Assembly (NCBI RefSeq): GCF_000420485.1
Contig: NZ_ATVA01000016.1
Location: 126,501 to 190,500 of the forward strand
DNA length: 64,000 bases
Reading direction: 5' to 3'
From: Paucidesulfovibrio longus DSM 6739
GTDB lineage: Bacteria; Desulfobacterota; Desulfovibrionia; Desulfovibrionales; Desulfovibrionaceae
Shown: positions 32,439 to 40,784 of the stretch, piece after piece
Layout of the letters: the number at the start of each line of letters is the position of its first letter
Numbering within the stretch: the stretch's first letter is position 1
Notes under the pieces: model-generated
Seen by the model: the letters and a program-made list of their open reading frames with translations, nothing else
Databases searched by the model: none
Told to the model about the DNA's origin: nothing
Position numbers and translations under genes: made by a program

Positions 32439-33499
32439 TCGCCCTGGAGAAACTGCTCCCCAAGCCGCAGATGTTTCGCCACGCCTTCAAGACGGCGCTG
32501 GCCGCATATCTCTCGCTGTTCGTGTCCAGCTGGATCGGTCTGGAATATGGCTATTGGGCGGCCATCTCCGCAGTCATCGTCATGCAGGCCGACCTCGGCG
32601 GCTCCATCCGGGCCGGGCTCTGGCGGCTGACCGGAACCTTCATCGGCGCGGGCGTGGGCATCGCCTGTCTCTGGATGTCTCCCCCCTCTCCGGCCCTTCT
32701 GGCCGCGGGGTTGTTCGTCGTCATCCTGACCTGCTCCAGCGTGCCGGGGCTGCGGGAAAGCTTCCGCATCGCGGGCATCACGGTCTGCATCGTCGTTCTC
32801 GGCACTTCGGCGCATCATACTCCACTGGCCGTAGGCACGGACCGATTCCTGGAAATAGCGGTGGGCGTTTTTTCCGCAGTGCTGGTTTCCGGACTTCTCT
32901 GGCCCGCGCACGCCGTGGGAATTCTGCGCAACGAGCTTGCGTTGCAATTGCTGGAAGCGGCTTCGCTCTACCGCACGGCACTGGAGCATCTGCTTGTCGG
33001 CGGTCCGGCCGTGGAGCGCAAGAAGCTGGACGGGCTGCTGGCCTTGACGCGAGGGAATAGAGAGCTGCTGGACAAGGCCCGGCGCGAGGCGTCCCCGTTC
33101 ACCGGACGCAGAGCCATGCTGCTCGCACGTTTTGTGGACGCCGTGGACCGGCTCGTGGGGCACGCGCGGGCACTGGACCGACTGACGAGGGCCTTGCCGT
33201 CAGGCGGGTATCATCAAGAGGTACGCGACGACCTGGAAGCGTTGGCAAAAGCCATGAACGACACGCTGGACCATATTGCCGGGGATCTCTCCGGCAGGCC
33301 CGAAACCGGCCGCGCCCCCGATATCCGTCCATATCTGCACCGAGTCGAGGAACATTTGCAGGAATTGCGGGATCACGGCGCGCCGAAGGGATACCCGCTG
33401 GACGCCGTGGCGAATCTCTATTCGCTGTTCGAGCACCTCAAGGCCTTGGCCAAGGAATTGATCCTGCTGCGCGAAGTGCTGGAGCGGTCCGCCCGCTGA
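32435..33499 (+). CDS. FUSC-family inner membrane transporter-like protein
   Basis: The 354-residue protein starts with GTG overlapping the upstream stop (GTGA). The first about 160 residues hold six membrane segments with the FUSC pattern YGYWAAISAVIVMQADLGGSIRAGLWRLTGTFIGAGVG; the rest is a cytoplasmic helical domain. Related proteins (YeeA/AaeB-like, aluminium-activated malate transporter-like) are proposed exporters of aromatic acids or other anions. Substrate unknown. Translational coupling with the HD-GYP gene is notable but its meaning cannot be read from sequence. Confidence 0.8.
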   Translation: MIALEKLLPKPQMFRHAFKTALAAYLSLFVSSWIGLEYGYWAAISAVIVMQADLGGSIRAGLWRLTGTFIGAGVGIACLWMSPPSPALLAAGLFVVILTCSSVPGLRESFRIAGITVCIVVLGTSAHHTPLAVGTDRFLEIAVGVFSAVLVSGLLWPAHAVGILRNELALQLLEAASLYRTALEHLLVGGPAVERKKLDGLLALTRGNRELLDKARREASPFTGRRAMLLARFVDAVDRLVGHARALDRLTRALPSGGYHQEVRDDLEALAKAMNDTLDHIAGDLSGRPETGRAPDIRPYLHRVEEHLQELRDHGAPKGYPLDAVANLYSLFEHLKALAKELILLREVLERSAR

Positions 33500-33532
33500 A
33501 GCGCCAGAAAAGGCCGATGCCCTATGGGCCGA

Positions 33533-33928
33533 TCATTCGCGCCGCGTCCATATCTCCCGGCCGACCAGGGACGGCCTCTCTCCGAAGACCCAATTGCCTT
33601 CGAACTTGCCGTCCGTGAAGCGGAGCAGGGTCAGTCCGTTTCCGTCGGTGCCGTTGAACTGGAGCGCGAGGGTCTTGCTGGTCTCGTCGAAGAGGCCCAC
33701 TCCCGTGTAGCGCTCTCCGTCCATGTCCGCCTCAAAGAGGTAGGTTTTCCCGACTCGCCAGATCGTGGCATTGCCGGAATAGGAGGGCATCGGGGTCGAT
33801 TCGTCCGGATTCCAGCCGATCACGTCGTATTTGCCGACGGGCAGGGCGGCGGGCTCCTGGGCGGCGCAAGGCTGGGCAGCGGCGGAAAGGGCAATCATAA
33901 GAAGCAGCAGTAACCGCATTCGAGTCAT
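33533..33928 (-). CDS. Small exported protein of unknown function
   Basis: The 131-residue protein has a signal peptide (MTRMRLLLLLMIALSAAAQPCAAQ, cleavage near CAAQ) and a mature part of about 107 residues rich in beta-strand pattern, with repeated aromatic-Gly turns (YDVIGWNPDE, YSGNATIWRVGKTYLFEADMDGERYTGVG, FEGNWVFGERPSLVGREIW). It resembles lipocalin-like or heme-free beta-barrel periplasmic proteins only in this general sense; I do not recognise a family. The ATG at 33928 is chosen since the signal peptide starts there; the frame extends to 34033 without one. It converges on the FUSC gene and stands divergent to the ilv leader. Confidence 0.65.
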   Translation of the reverse strand: MTRMRLLLLLMIALSAAAQPCAAQEPAALPVGKYDVIGWNPDESTPMPSYSGNATIWRVGKTYLFEADMDGERYTGVGLFDETSKTLALQFNGTDGNGLTLLRFTDGKFEGNWVFGERPSLVGREIWTRRE

Positions 33929-34086
33929 GTTTTCCAATTTCTCCCGAAAATGATTCGTTAATGGGTCATTATAAGGAAGGTGGAAATGTCTCGTCCAGGA
34001 AAAAACAGACTTTTCCGCTTTTGTGACGTTCATCGAACGAAAAAATCACTGATCGGTCGCATGAGCCTTTAAAATCGGATTTCATG

Positions 34087-34113
34087 TTGACAAGGCCGAG
34101 GCATGGGCATAAT
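34087..34113 (+). promoter_or_regulatory. Predicted promoter of the ilvBN leader
   Basis: TTGACA (34087-34092) and CATAAT (34108-34113) are 15 bp apart. Transcription would start near 34120, about 30 bases before the leader peptide. Confidence 0.6.
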
Positions 34114-34149
34114 TTTTTCGCAACGACCTTCAGCAAAGGATTCAGGATC

Positions 34150-34236
34150 ATGCATCGCGACAGACTGACCATGCTACTTTCGATCTCCGCCGTTCTCGGC
34201 GTAGTAGTACGCGTAGTCGAGGCTGTCGCGTCGTAG
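34150..34236 (+). CDS. ivbL: ilvB leader (attenuator) peptide, 28 residues
   Basis: A short frame from ATG 34150 to TAG 34236, with AAGGA at 34136-34140, encodes MHRDRLTMLLSISAVLGVVV followed by RVVEAVAS. Thirteen of its 28 residues are Leu, Ile or Val, with the cluster VVVRVV late in the peptide, and it is followed within 30 bases by a strong terminator. This is the design of a branched-chain amino acid attenuator and closely recalls the E. coli ilvB leader, which has VVVVRVVVVV. Ribosome stalling at the Val codons when charged tRNA-Val is scarce would favour readthrough into ilvBN (family knowledge applied here). Confidence 0.85.
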   Translation: MHRDRLTMLLSISAVLGVVVRVVEAVAS

Positions 34237-34264
34237 CGGGATCGTAAGAATCATTGTACCCACA

Positions 34265-34298
34265 ATCCCCTGCCGGCGCGAGCCGGCAGGGGATTTTT
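34265..34298 (+). terminator. Attenuator terminator of ilvBN
   Basis: A 13-bp perfect stem (34265-34277 with 34282-34294), loop GCGA, followed by a T tract to 34298, sits between the leader peptide and ilvB. GGGATCGT at 34238-34245 can pair with ACAATCCC at 34262-34269 and so compete with the base of the stem; this is a candidate anti-terminator. Confidence 0.88.
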
Positions 34299-34364
34299 CA
34301 TGAGCGCGAAGCGCAATCCATCCCAGCCGGCCAGCGCACCCAGGGGCAACCCAAGGAGGCGAAC

Positions 34365-36056
34365 ATGTTTCGCATGACCGGCGCGGAAGTCCTCATCCGC
34401 CTGTTGGAACGACAGGGCATTCAGACCATTCCCGGCATTCCCGGCGGGGCCAATCTGCCGCTCTACGACGCGCTTTCACGCAGTCCCGTGATTCGCCATG
34501 TCCTGGCGAGGCACGAACAGGGCGCGGGGTTCATGGCCCAGGGCATGGCCCGCGTCACAGGCAAGCCCCAGGTGTTTTTCGCCACTTCCGGCCCTGGCGC
34601 GACCAACACGCTCACGGCCCTGGCCGACGCCAAGCTCGACTCGGTCCCCGTGATCTGCATAACAGGGCAGGTTCCCCGCTCCATGATCGGGACGGACGCC
34701 TTTCAGGAGGTGGACATCTACGGCATGAGCATCCCGGCCACCAAGCACAATTTTCTGGTCCGCTCCGTCGAGGAGTTGTTGACGGTGATTCCCGAAGCGT
34801 TCCGCATCGCGGCTTCCGGACGGCCCGGCCCCGTGCTCGTGGACGTTCCCAAGGACGTGCAGTGCGCTGAAGTCGCTTTTGCGAGCTGGCCCGAACCCGG
34901 ACTCCCCGCGACCCCGCGCGACATGCCCGCCGGGGATCTGATCCGTGCCGCGGAGATGATCAATTCCTCAAAACGGCCCATGCTCTATCTCGGCGGAGGA
35001 GTGATTCAGGCCGGGGCAGCCGGAGCGGCGCGCGCGTTTGCGGAGAAAGGCGGAATACCCACGGTCATGACGCTGATGGGGCTGGGGGCAATTCCTTCCG
35101 ACCACCCGCTGTCCCTGGGCATGCTCGGCATGCACGCCGCTCCCTGCGCCAATCTGGCGCTGGAGGAGTGCGACCTGCTCATCGCGGCCGGCGTGCGCTT
35201 CGACGACCGCGCCACGGGCAAGGTCGAGCAGTTCTGTCCCGGAGCCAAGGTCGTGCACATGGACATCGATCCTGCCGAGCTTGGCAAGATTCGTCCGGCG
35301 CAGCAAGCTCTTGTGGGGGATGTGGGGCAGGCGCTCCAGGGACTCCTGCCCCTTGTGGAGGATCGTCCGAATCAGGAATGGCTGGATCGGGTGCAGGCGC
35401 TCAAGCAGGAGCAGCCCATGCGTCTGGGCGACGCCAAGGAAGTTCGCTCCGCTTACGGTCTGATCTTCGAGGCCGCCCGGCTGGCCGGACCGGAGGCCGT
35501 GGTGGCCACGGACGTGGGCCAGCACCAGATGCGCACGGCCCAGGCATATCCGTTTCGCACCCCCCGCCGCTGGCTGACTTCCGGCGGCCTGGGGACCATG
35601 GGCTTCGGCCTGCCCGCCGCCATCGGCGCTTCCATGGCCCGGCCCGATTTGCCCGTGATCTGTTTCAGCGGTGACGGCAGTCTGCTCATGAACATTCAGG
35701 AAATGGCCACTGCCGTGGAGCAGCACGCCAACGTGAAGATCGTGCTGATGAACAACAACGCGCTCGGATTGGTGCGGCAGCAGCAGGAGTTGTTCTACGA
35801 GGGGAATCTTTTCGCCTCCAGCTACGGCTGTTGCGTGGATTTCGTGCGCATCGCCGAAGGATTCGGAATGCGGGCGGTGAACCTGGACACGAGCGCCGAT
35901 CCCGCCGCAGAAATGGCGCGGGCCTTTGACCATCCCGGTCCCTGTCTGATTCACGCCACGGTGGACGCCGCCCAGAACGTCTATCCCATCGTGCCTCCGG
36001 GCGCGGCGAACAAGGAAATGCTCAAAGGAGAGGAATATGCCGATGCCTGCGCATGA
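34365..36056 (+). CDS. ilvB: Acetolactate synthase large subunit
   Basis: This thiamine-diphosphate and FAD enzyme makes acetolactate or acetohydroxybutyrate, the first common step of valine, leucine and isoleucine synthesis. The 563-residue protein has the N-terminal PGIPGGANLPLYDAL block with the active region RHEQGAGFMAQGMAR (catalytic Glu), the FAD-binding middle domain and the ThDP/Mg motif GDGSLLMNIQEMATA-x-N near residue 445 (NNNALGLVRQQQ). Start ATG 34365 has AAGGAGG upstream. Length matches E. coli IlvB (562). ilvN overlaps its 3' end by 20 bp. Expression is under the attenuator just upstream. Confidence 0.97.
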   Translation: MFRMTGAEVLIRLLERQGIQTIPGIPGGANLPLYDALSRSPVIRHVLARHEQGAGFMAQGMARVTGKPQVFFATSGPGATNTLTALADAKLDSVPVICITGQVPRSMIGTDAFQEVDIYGMSIPATKHNFLVRSVEELLTVIPEAFRIAASGRPGPVLVDVPKDVQCAEVAFASWPEPGLPATPRDMPAGDLIRAAEMINSSKRPMLYLGGGVIQAGAAGAARAFAEKGGIPTVMTLMGLGAIPSDHPLSLGMLGMHAAPCANLALEECDLLIAAGVRFDDRATGKVEQFCPGAKVVHMDIDPAELGKIRPAQQALVGDVGQALQGLLPLVEDRPNQEWLDRVQALKQEQPMRLGDAKEVRSAYGLIFEAARLAGPEAVVATDVGQHQMRTAQAYPFRTPRRWLTSGGLGTMGFGLPAAIGASMARPDLPVICFSGDGSLLMNIQEMATAVEQHANVKIVLMNNNALGLVRQQQELFYEGNLFASSYGCCVDFVRIAEGFGMRAVNLDTSADPAAEMARAFDHPGPCLIHATVDAAQNVYPIVPPGAANKEMLKGEEYADACA

Positions 36057-36357
36057 GACAATGTCTTCCGACGGCGGCAAATGTTGCGCCGTGCTCGAAC
36101 TGGCGGTGCGGAACCATCCGGGCGTGATGACGCACATTTGCGGGTTGTTCGCCCGCCGCGCCTACAATGTCGAAGGGATCGCCTGCATGCCCACGGGAGA
36201 CGGGAGCAGCAGCCGCGCCTGGCTGATGGTCAACGAGGATGAGAGGCTGGATCAGGTGGTCAAGCAGGTGGAGAAGCTGCACGACGTCATCGAGGTTCGC
36301 CGCCACGAAGGCGGCCACCCCGTGTTCGGCGGTTTGGAGCCGTATTTCAGGTCTTGA
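36037..36357 (+). CDS. ilvN: Acetolactate synthase small regulatory subunit
   Basis: The 106-residue protein is a single ACT domain (about 14-85: LELAVRNHPGVMTHICGLFARRAYNVEGIACMPTG), as in the short IlvN subunit of E. coli isozyme I, and lacks the C-terminal domain of IlvH. It activates the large subunit and binds valine as feedback inhibitor. GGAG lies before its ATG within the 3' end of ilvB, showing translational coupling. A GC-rich dyad (36357-36425 region) without T tract follows before the convergent GGDEF-EAL gene. Confidence 0.95.
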   Translation: MPMPAHETMSSDGGKCCAVLELAVRNHPGVMTHICGLFARRAYNVEGIACMPTGDGSSSRAWLMVNEDERLDQVVKQVEKLHDVIEVRRHEGGHPVFGGLEPYFRS

Positions 36358-36432
36358 GTCCGGCTTGTCGGCGCGGCGCCCGCAAGACCGCAGCGAAGCG
36401 GGAGGAGCGGACGCCGCGCCGGACAGGGAGCT

Positions 36433-39285
36433 TCAGGCGGGCAGCCCGAGGTAGCCGCGCAGGTCGTCAAAGGTCAGGGGCTTGCTGAAATAATAGCCCT
36501 GGATCTGGTCGCAGCCGAGGCGCTCCAGGAATTGCAGCTGCTCCTTGTCTTCAACGCCTTCGGCCACCAGGGTCAGTCCGAAGTTCTTGGCCAGGAGGAT
36601 GATGGTCTCCACGAGCTTGGCGTCGTTCGGATCCACCGTGATGTCCTGGATGAAGGAACGGTCGATCTTGAGCACGTCGATGGGCAGCCGCTTGAGATAG
36701 TAGAGCGAGGAATAGCCCGTGCCGAAATCGTCGATGGCCAGACGGATCCCGCGTCGGGAAAGGCGGTGCAGGTTGCCCAGGGAGGTTTCGAGGTGTTTCA
36801 TGATCACGGTCTCGGTGATCTCGAATTCCAGATATTGGGCCGGGTAGCCCGTCCGCTGGAGAATGGCTTCGACCTGATCCAACAGGTCCGCCTGCATGAA
36901 CTGCTTGGGCGAAAGGTTTACGGATAGATCCAGACGCCTGCCCTGGGAATGGAGTTCCATAACCGCTCGCAGGGCCTTCTCGAGGATGGTCAGCCCAAGC
37001 GGAACGATCAATCCGGTTTCCTCGGCCAGGGGAATGAACTCCGATGGGGGGATGACTTCGCCGCTCGGCAGAACCCAGCGCGCCAGGGCTTCGACTCCGG
37101 CGCAGCTTTCGTCCGGAAGCGCGATGCGGGGCTGGAAGTAGACGGTGATTTCGTCGCGCTCCATGGCGCGCCGGAGATCGGCCTCCAGCTGAAGCCGTCG
37201 CGTCACCTGCTCGTTCATCTCGCCCGTGTAGAGATGGTAGCGGTTTTTCCCGGCGTCCTTGGCCCAATACATGGCCAGGTCGGCGTTCTTGATCAGCTCT
37301 CCCGGGGTGGAGCCGTCATGGGGGAAGATGGTGATGCCCATGCTTGCCGTGGCGTAGAATTCCCGGCCTTCGAGGTTGAAGGGCGTTTCCAGGCAGGACA
37401 TGATTCTCTCGGCCAGATAGATCACTGAGGATTCGCTGGAAATGTCCTGGGCCATGATCACGAATTCATCGCCGCCGAGCCGGGCGAGAGTGTCCGTGTC
37501 GCGCACCACCTGCTGCACGCGGCGCACGAATTCCACGAGCATGGTGTCGCCCAGGGCGTGGCCGAGGCTGTCGTTGACGTTCTTGAAGTTGTCCAGATCG
37601 ATGAACAGGATGGCCAGACGGGAGTTCTGCCGCTTGCAATGGGTGATGGCCACTTCCACCCGGTCCATGAGCAGGGAGCGGTTGGGCAGGCTGGTCAGGG
37701 CGTCGTGGTAGGCCAGGAAGCGGATCTGGTCTTCCTGCATCTTCATGGCCGAAATGTCGTGGAAGACGGCCATGTAGTGCGTCACTTCTCCAGCGGAGTC
37801 GCGAATGCTGTTGAGACTCAGCCATTCCGGATATATTTCGCCGTTCTTGCGCCGATTCCACACTTCTCCGGACCACGCGCCTTCCTTTTCAAGGTTGTCC
37901 CACATGCGTGCGTAGAAGGATTGGTCGTGCCGATCGGATTTGAGCACGCTGGGCTTATGGCCGAGCACTTCCTGTTCTTCATATCCCGTGATGTGCGTGA
38001 AGGCCGGGTTGACCGCCACGATGACGCCGTCCGGGGTGGTCAGGGAGATGCCTTCGATGGCGTTCTCATAGATTTTCTTGAAGAGCAGCAATTGCTCTTC
38101 GGCGTTTTTGCGTTCCTGAACCTCGGCGCTCAGTTCCTGGGCGGCGGCCTCGATGCGATCCATGAAGCTGTTGAAGTGCTTGGCGAGCGTTCCGATCTCG
38201 TCCTTGCTGTCCCAGGAGACCCGGACCATGCGCCCTTCTTCGGCGTTGCAGGTTGCCAGGGCGGTTATCAATTGGGAGAGCGGCTGGGTTATGGATCGGC
38301 TCAGGATCAGGACAAGAGGCAGGGAAAGCAGCAGCGCGACCGCGAGCGATACGAAAAGCAGGGTGCGGATGCGGTTCACCGGGGCGTAGAACTCGTCGAG
38401 ATAGCCGGAGCTGCCCACGATCCAGCCGTATCTGGGGATGCGGTTGAAAATCACCACCTTCTCCCTGGGTTCCTCTTCGCCTGGATTTTGCCACAGGTAG
38501 GTCAGCTTTCCGCTGTTGCTGGCCCGGAAGCCTGCGGAGAGTTCCCCTTTGCTGGCGTCCTCGAGGTTGAAGATGTTGCCGCTGAGGAAGGGGTGGATGA
38601 TGATGTCTCCGTTTTCGGCAAGGACAAAGGCGTACCCGCTGTCGCCCAGCTTGATGGATTCGATGCGCTCGCGGAAGTCTTCCACGGAGATGAGCTTGAC
38701 GAATTCGCTCTTGTAGGAGGTGACGGAAATGATCCAGTCCCAGGGCGCGAAATAGACCATGTAGAGAACCTTGTCCCGGGGAGTCGGGTCGTCCGGGTTC
38801 TTCCACTTGTATTCGAGATATCCTTCCTTGCGCTGCATCTGCCGCTGCACGAACTCGGCGTCGGATACGTTCGTACCCTGCACTCCCGGTTTCGGGTGCA
38901 CGGTTACGAGCCCATTGGAGTTGACGCAATAGATGTAGCCCGTATCGGCGATGTGCTGGCCGACGAGGATGCGCCTTGCGTCCTGCTTGGCTTGCTGCTC
39001 CGTCAATTCTCCCTGGAGTTCGCGTTCGTGCAGGCGGGTGAGCGTCTGGAGGTTCGATTCGGCCACGGCCCGGAGGTAGTTGCGGATGGATGCGTCGGCC
39101 GCGGCTTCCACCATGCCCGTAACCAGGGTCGTGGAGCTGCGGAGTTCATTGTCGATTTCCTGCACGACGTTGGAACGCATGATTTCGTATTGGACGCCGA
39201 GTCCCACAGCGAAGGCCAGCATGAGGATGGCGACCACGATGCCGAGTTTTGCCCGCATGGGGAGATTTTTAATTAATCTGATCAT
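36433..39285 (-). CDS. Cache-HAMP-PAS-GGDEF-EAL membrane sensor
   Basis: The 950-residue protein has a signal-anchor helix (about 13-33), a periplasmic tandem Cache region (about 40-320; repeats GYIYCVNSNGLVTVHPKPG and GYAFVLAENGDIIIHPFLSG), a second membrane helix (about 323-345), a HAMP domain, a PAS/PAC domain (about 410-530), GGDEF (about 540-705; RLGGDEFVIM intact) and EAL (about 720-945; EALARW, ITETVIM, DDFGTGYSS intact). It should sense a small periplasmic molecule and change c-di-GMP. A periplasmic binding protein gene lies 142 bp upstream on the same strand, a possible ligand-delivery partner. Confidence 0.93.
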   Translation of the reverse strand: MIRLIKNLPMRAKLGIVVAILMLAFAVGLGVQYEIMRSNVVQEIDNELRSSTTLVTGMVEAAADASIRNYLRAVAESNLQTLTRLHERELQGELTEQQAKQDARRILVGQHIADTGYIYCVNSNGLVTVHPKPGVQGTNVSDAEFVQRQMQRKEGYLEYKWKNPDDPTPRDKVLYMVYFAPWDWIISVTSYKSEFVKLISVEDFRERIESIKLGDSGYAFVLAENGDIIIHPFLSGNIFNLEDASKGELSAGFRASNSGKLTYLWQNPGEEEPREKVVIFNRIPRYGWIVGSSGYLDEFYAPVNRIRTLLFVSLAVALLLSLPLVLILSRSITQPLSQLITALATCNAEEGRMVRVSWDSKDEIGTLAKHFNSFMDRIEAAAQELSAEVQERKNAEEQLLLFKKIYENAIEGISLTTPDGVIVAVNPAFTHITGYEEQEVLGHKPSVLKSDRHDQSFYARMWDNLEKEGAWSGEVWNRRKNGEIYPEWLSLNSIRDSAGEVTHYMAVFHDISAMKMQEDQIRFLAYHDALTSLPNRSLLMDRVEVAITHCKRQNSRLAILFIDLDNFKNVNDSLGHALGDTMLVEFVRRVQQVVRDTDTLARLGGDEFVIMAQDISSESSVIYLAERIMSCLETPFNLEGREFYATASMGITIFPHDGSTPGELIKNADLAMYWAKDAGKNRYHLYTGEMNEQVTRRLQLEADLRRAMERDEITVYFQPRIALPDESCAGVEALARWVLPSGEVIPPSEFIPLAEETGLIVPLGLTILEKALRAVMELHSQGRRLDLSVNLSPKQFMQADLLDQVEAILQRTGYPAQYLEFEITETVIMKHLETSLGNLHRLSRRGIRLAIDDFGTGYSSLYYLKRLPIDVLKIDRSFIQDITVDPNDAKLVETIILLAKNFGLTLVAEGVEDKEQLQFLERLGCDQIQGYYFSKPLTFDDLRGYLGLPA

Positions 39286-39427
39286 TTATTCGGTAAGGTG
39301 CGATCGCCAGCTTGTTTTTGGGACGAACTCCGACTCTGAGGCGCGAGCCTGCTCCGACTGATACTCCACATGGAACCGTTCGCGCAATCCGTCGAAGGTC
39401 TGAGAATAGGGGGGTATAAAAGGGATA

Positions 39428-40459
39428 TCAATCTGTAAACCGGGCTTCTTCCGCGATGCGTTTTGTCAGCTTCAAGCCCCATTTGTCGAGCCCTGATCGA
39501 CTGAAGAGAAATACGCCATGTTCGGCTGTGCAGGGCGGAATTGAGGCGACGGGTGTCCCGTTCAGAATGCGCATGACGATGGAGGCGGCCAAGCTCCCCT
39601 GGGGTGCCGCAGTGAAAACGAGTCCCCCAATCGCTCCCTTTGGTCCGATGCTGTTTTCCCAAAAACCAAAATTCGGCACCTCGCAGGCTGCCGCGGTCCG
39701 GCGTATTACTTCGTCGCCGTCGAGAATTGCGCCGTCCTTCTCTCGCAAGGTGTAACAAATACCCGTAATGACGGCGTCGTATCCGTTGCTTTTGGCGTTG
39801 GAGGCGGATTCGATCCACCTGTTCCAGTCGTTCGTCAGAAGAAAGTCCGTCTGCACGCCGAGAATCGTATGTTCGTTTTTGTCGTTGAACACCTCATGGA
39901 ATACGACCTGCGAAATGTTGCTGTCGTCGAAGAGCACGAGGCAGCGTTTGAAGTCGTCCCCCATGACCTCCTTGATGAAGGCGATGGATCTTTTGAGCAG
40001 GGGGCGTTCCAGAACCCCGGTGGCGAGCTTTGTATTGCTTGGAAAATACTCTCTGGGATTGGCGTTGACTCCCAGGTAGACGACCGGGGTGCCTTGCGAG
40101 GTGATTGTCTCTCCGAGATACTTGAGGGCTTTGTCGTCGCTGAGGATGACAAGTTCGGGCTTGACCTCGGCAAAGGCCTCCAGGGCGAGGCGGATGCGTT
40201 CAGGATGCTGTTCGACGGGGATCCGTCTGGTATCCATGTCGAATACGGTCAGATCCACGTTCGGAGCAAGCCCGCGCCGCAAGGCCTCGTTATGGCGCCG
40301 CACCCAAATGTAGTCCTGGTGGTAGCTGTTGATGAGCAGCACGTTGTGACGGGTTTCGGCATGCATTGGAACGGGAGTGAAGAGCAGAACTGCCCAGAGC
40401 AGTAACGCGTAGGCGAGAGGTTTGTGGAAACCTGTAACGGAACTGATCGGGATTCCCAT
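39428..40459 (-). CDS. Periplasmic ABC_sub_bind-type binding protein
   Basis: The 343-residue protein has an N-terminal signal peptide (cleavage near MHA) and a two-lobed periplasmic binding fold of the TrpX/ABC substrate-binding family (blocks NVLLINSYHQDYIWVRRHN, LVILSDDKALKYLG, TPVVYLGVNANP, CLVLFDDSNISQ, GYDAVITGICYTLR, FGFWENSIGPKGAIGGL). No ABC permease or ATPase is nearby; the next gene is the Cache-GGDEF-EAL sensor, so it more likely works as a sensory binding protein than in uptake (inference). Similar orphan binding proteins occur beside diguanylate cyclases and histidine kinases in deltaproteobacteria. The ligand is unknown. The 142-base gap downstream shows nothing clear. Confidence 0.82.
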   Translation of the reverse strand: MGIPISSVTGFHKPLAYALLLWAVLLFTPVPMHAETRHNVLLINSYHQDYIWVRRHNEALRRGLAPNVDLTVFDMDTRRIPVEQHPERIRLALEAFAEVKPELVILSDDKALKYLGETITSQGTPVVYLGVNANPREYFPSNTKLATGVLERPLLKRSIAFIKEVMGDDFKRCLVLFDDSNISQVVFHEVFNDKNEHTILGVQTDFLLTNDWNRWIESASNAKSNGYDAVITGICYTLREKDGAILDGDEVIRRTAAACEVPNFGFWENSIGPKGAIGGLVFTAAPQGSLAASIVMRILNGTPVASIPPCTAEHGVFLFSRSGLDKWGLKLTKRIAEEARFTD

Positions 40460-40546
40460 TCATAAACGTTACCCGCGCACTTTTCTTCTGTCAACAGAGT
40501 CTATGGTTGGGGTGGGTTCCCCCGACGGGGTGAATAGGCGGAAACG

Positions 40547-40572
40547 AAAAAGGGGACCGGCGAGCGGTCCCC
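40547..40572 (-). terminator. Terminator of tRNA-Thr
   Basis: On the minus strand GGGGACCG/CGGTCCCC (8 bp, loop of 5) is followed by TTTTT, just downstream of the tRNA. Confidence 0.88.
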
Positions 40573-40580
40573 ATGCTTTC

Positions 40581-40656
<76 letters not shown>

Positions 40657-40698
40657 GGTGACGTCCGCTTCGGGCTGGTGCCGTTGCGGGAGAAGTCT

Positions 40699-40725
40699 TT
40701 TATACCGGCCCGGCAAGGGTGTCAA
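40699..40725 (-). promoter_or_regulatory. Promoter of tRNA-Thr
   Basis: On the minus strand TTGACA (40720-40725) and TATAAA (40699-40704) are 15 bp apart, about 43 bp before the tRNA 5' end. Confidence 0.6.
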
Positions 40726-40784
40726 TTCCAAATACGGCGGCATGTTGCCGCCTCGATCGGGGAGGGCGTCGGGAGCGGGAATGC

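Noticed and set aside
36357-36425. Long GC dyad after ilvN as a terminator
   Set aside because: Arms are interrupted and no T tract follows on either strand, so I do not call it a terminator.
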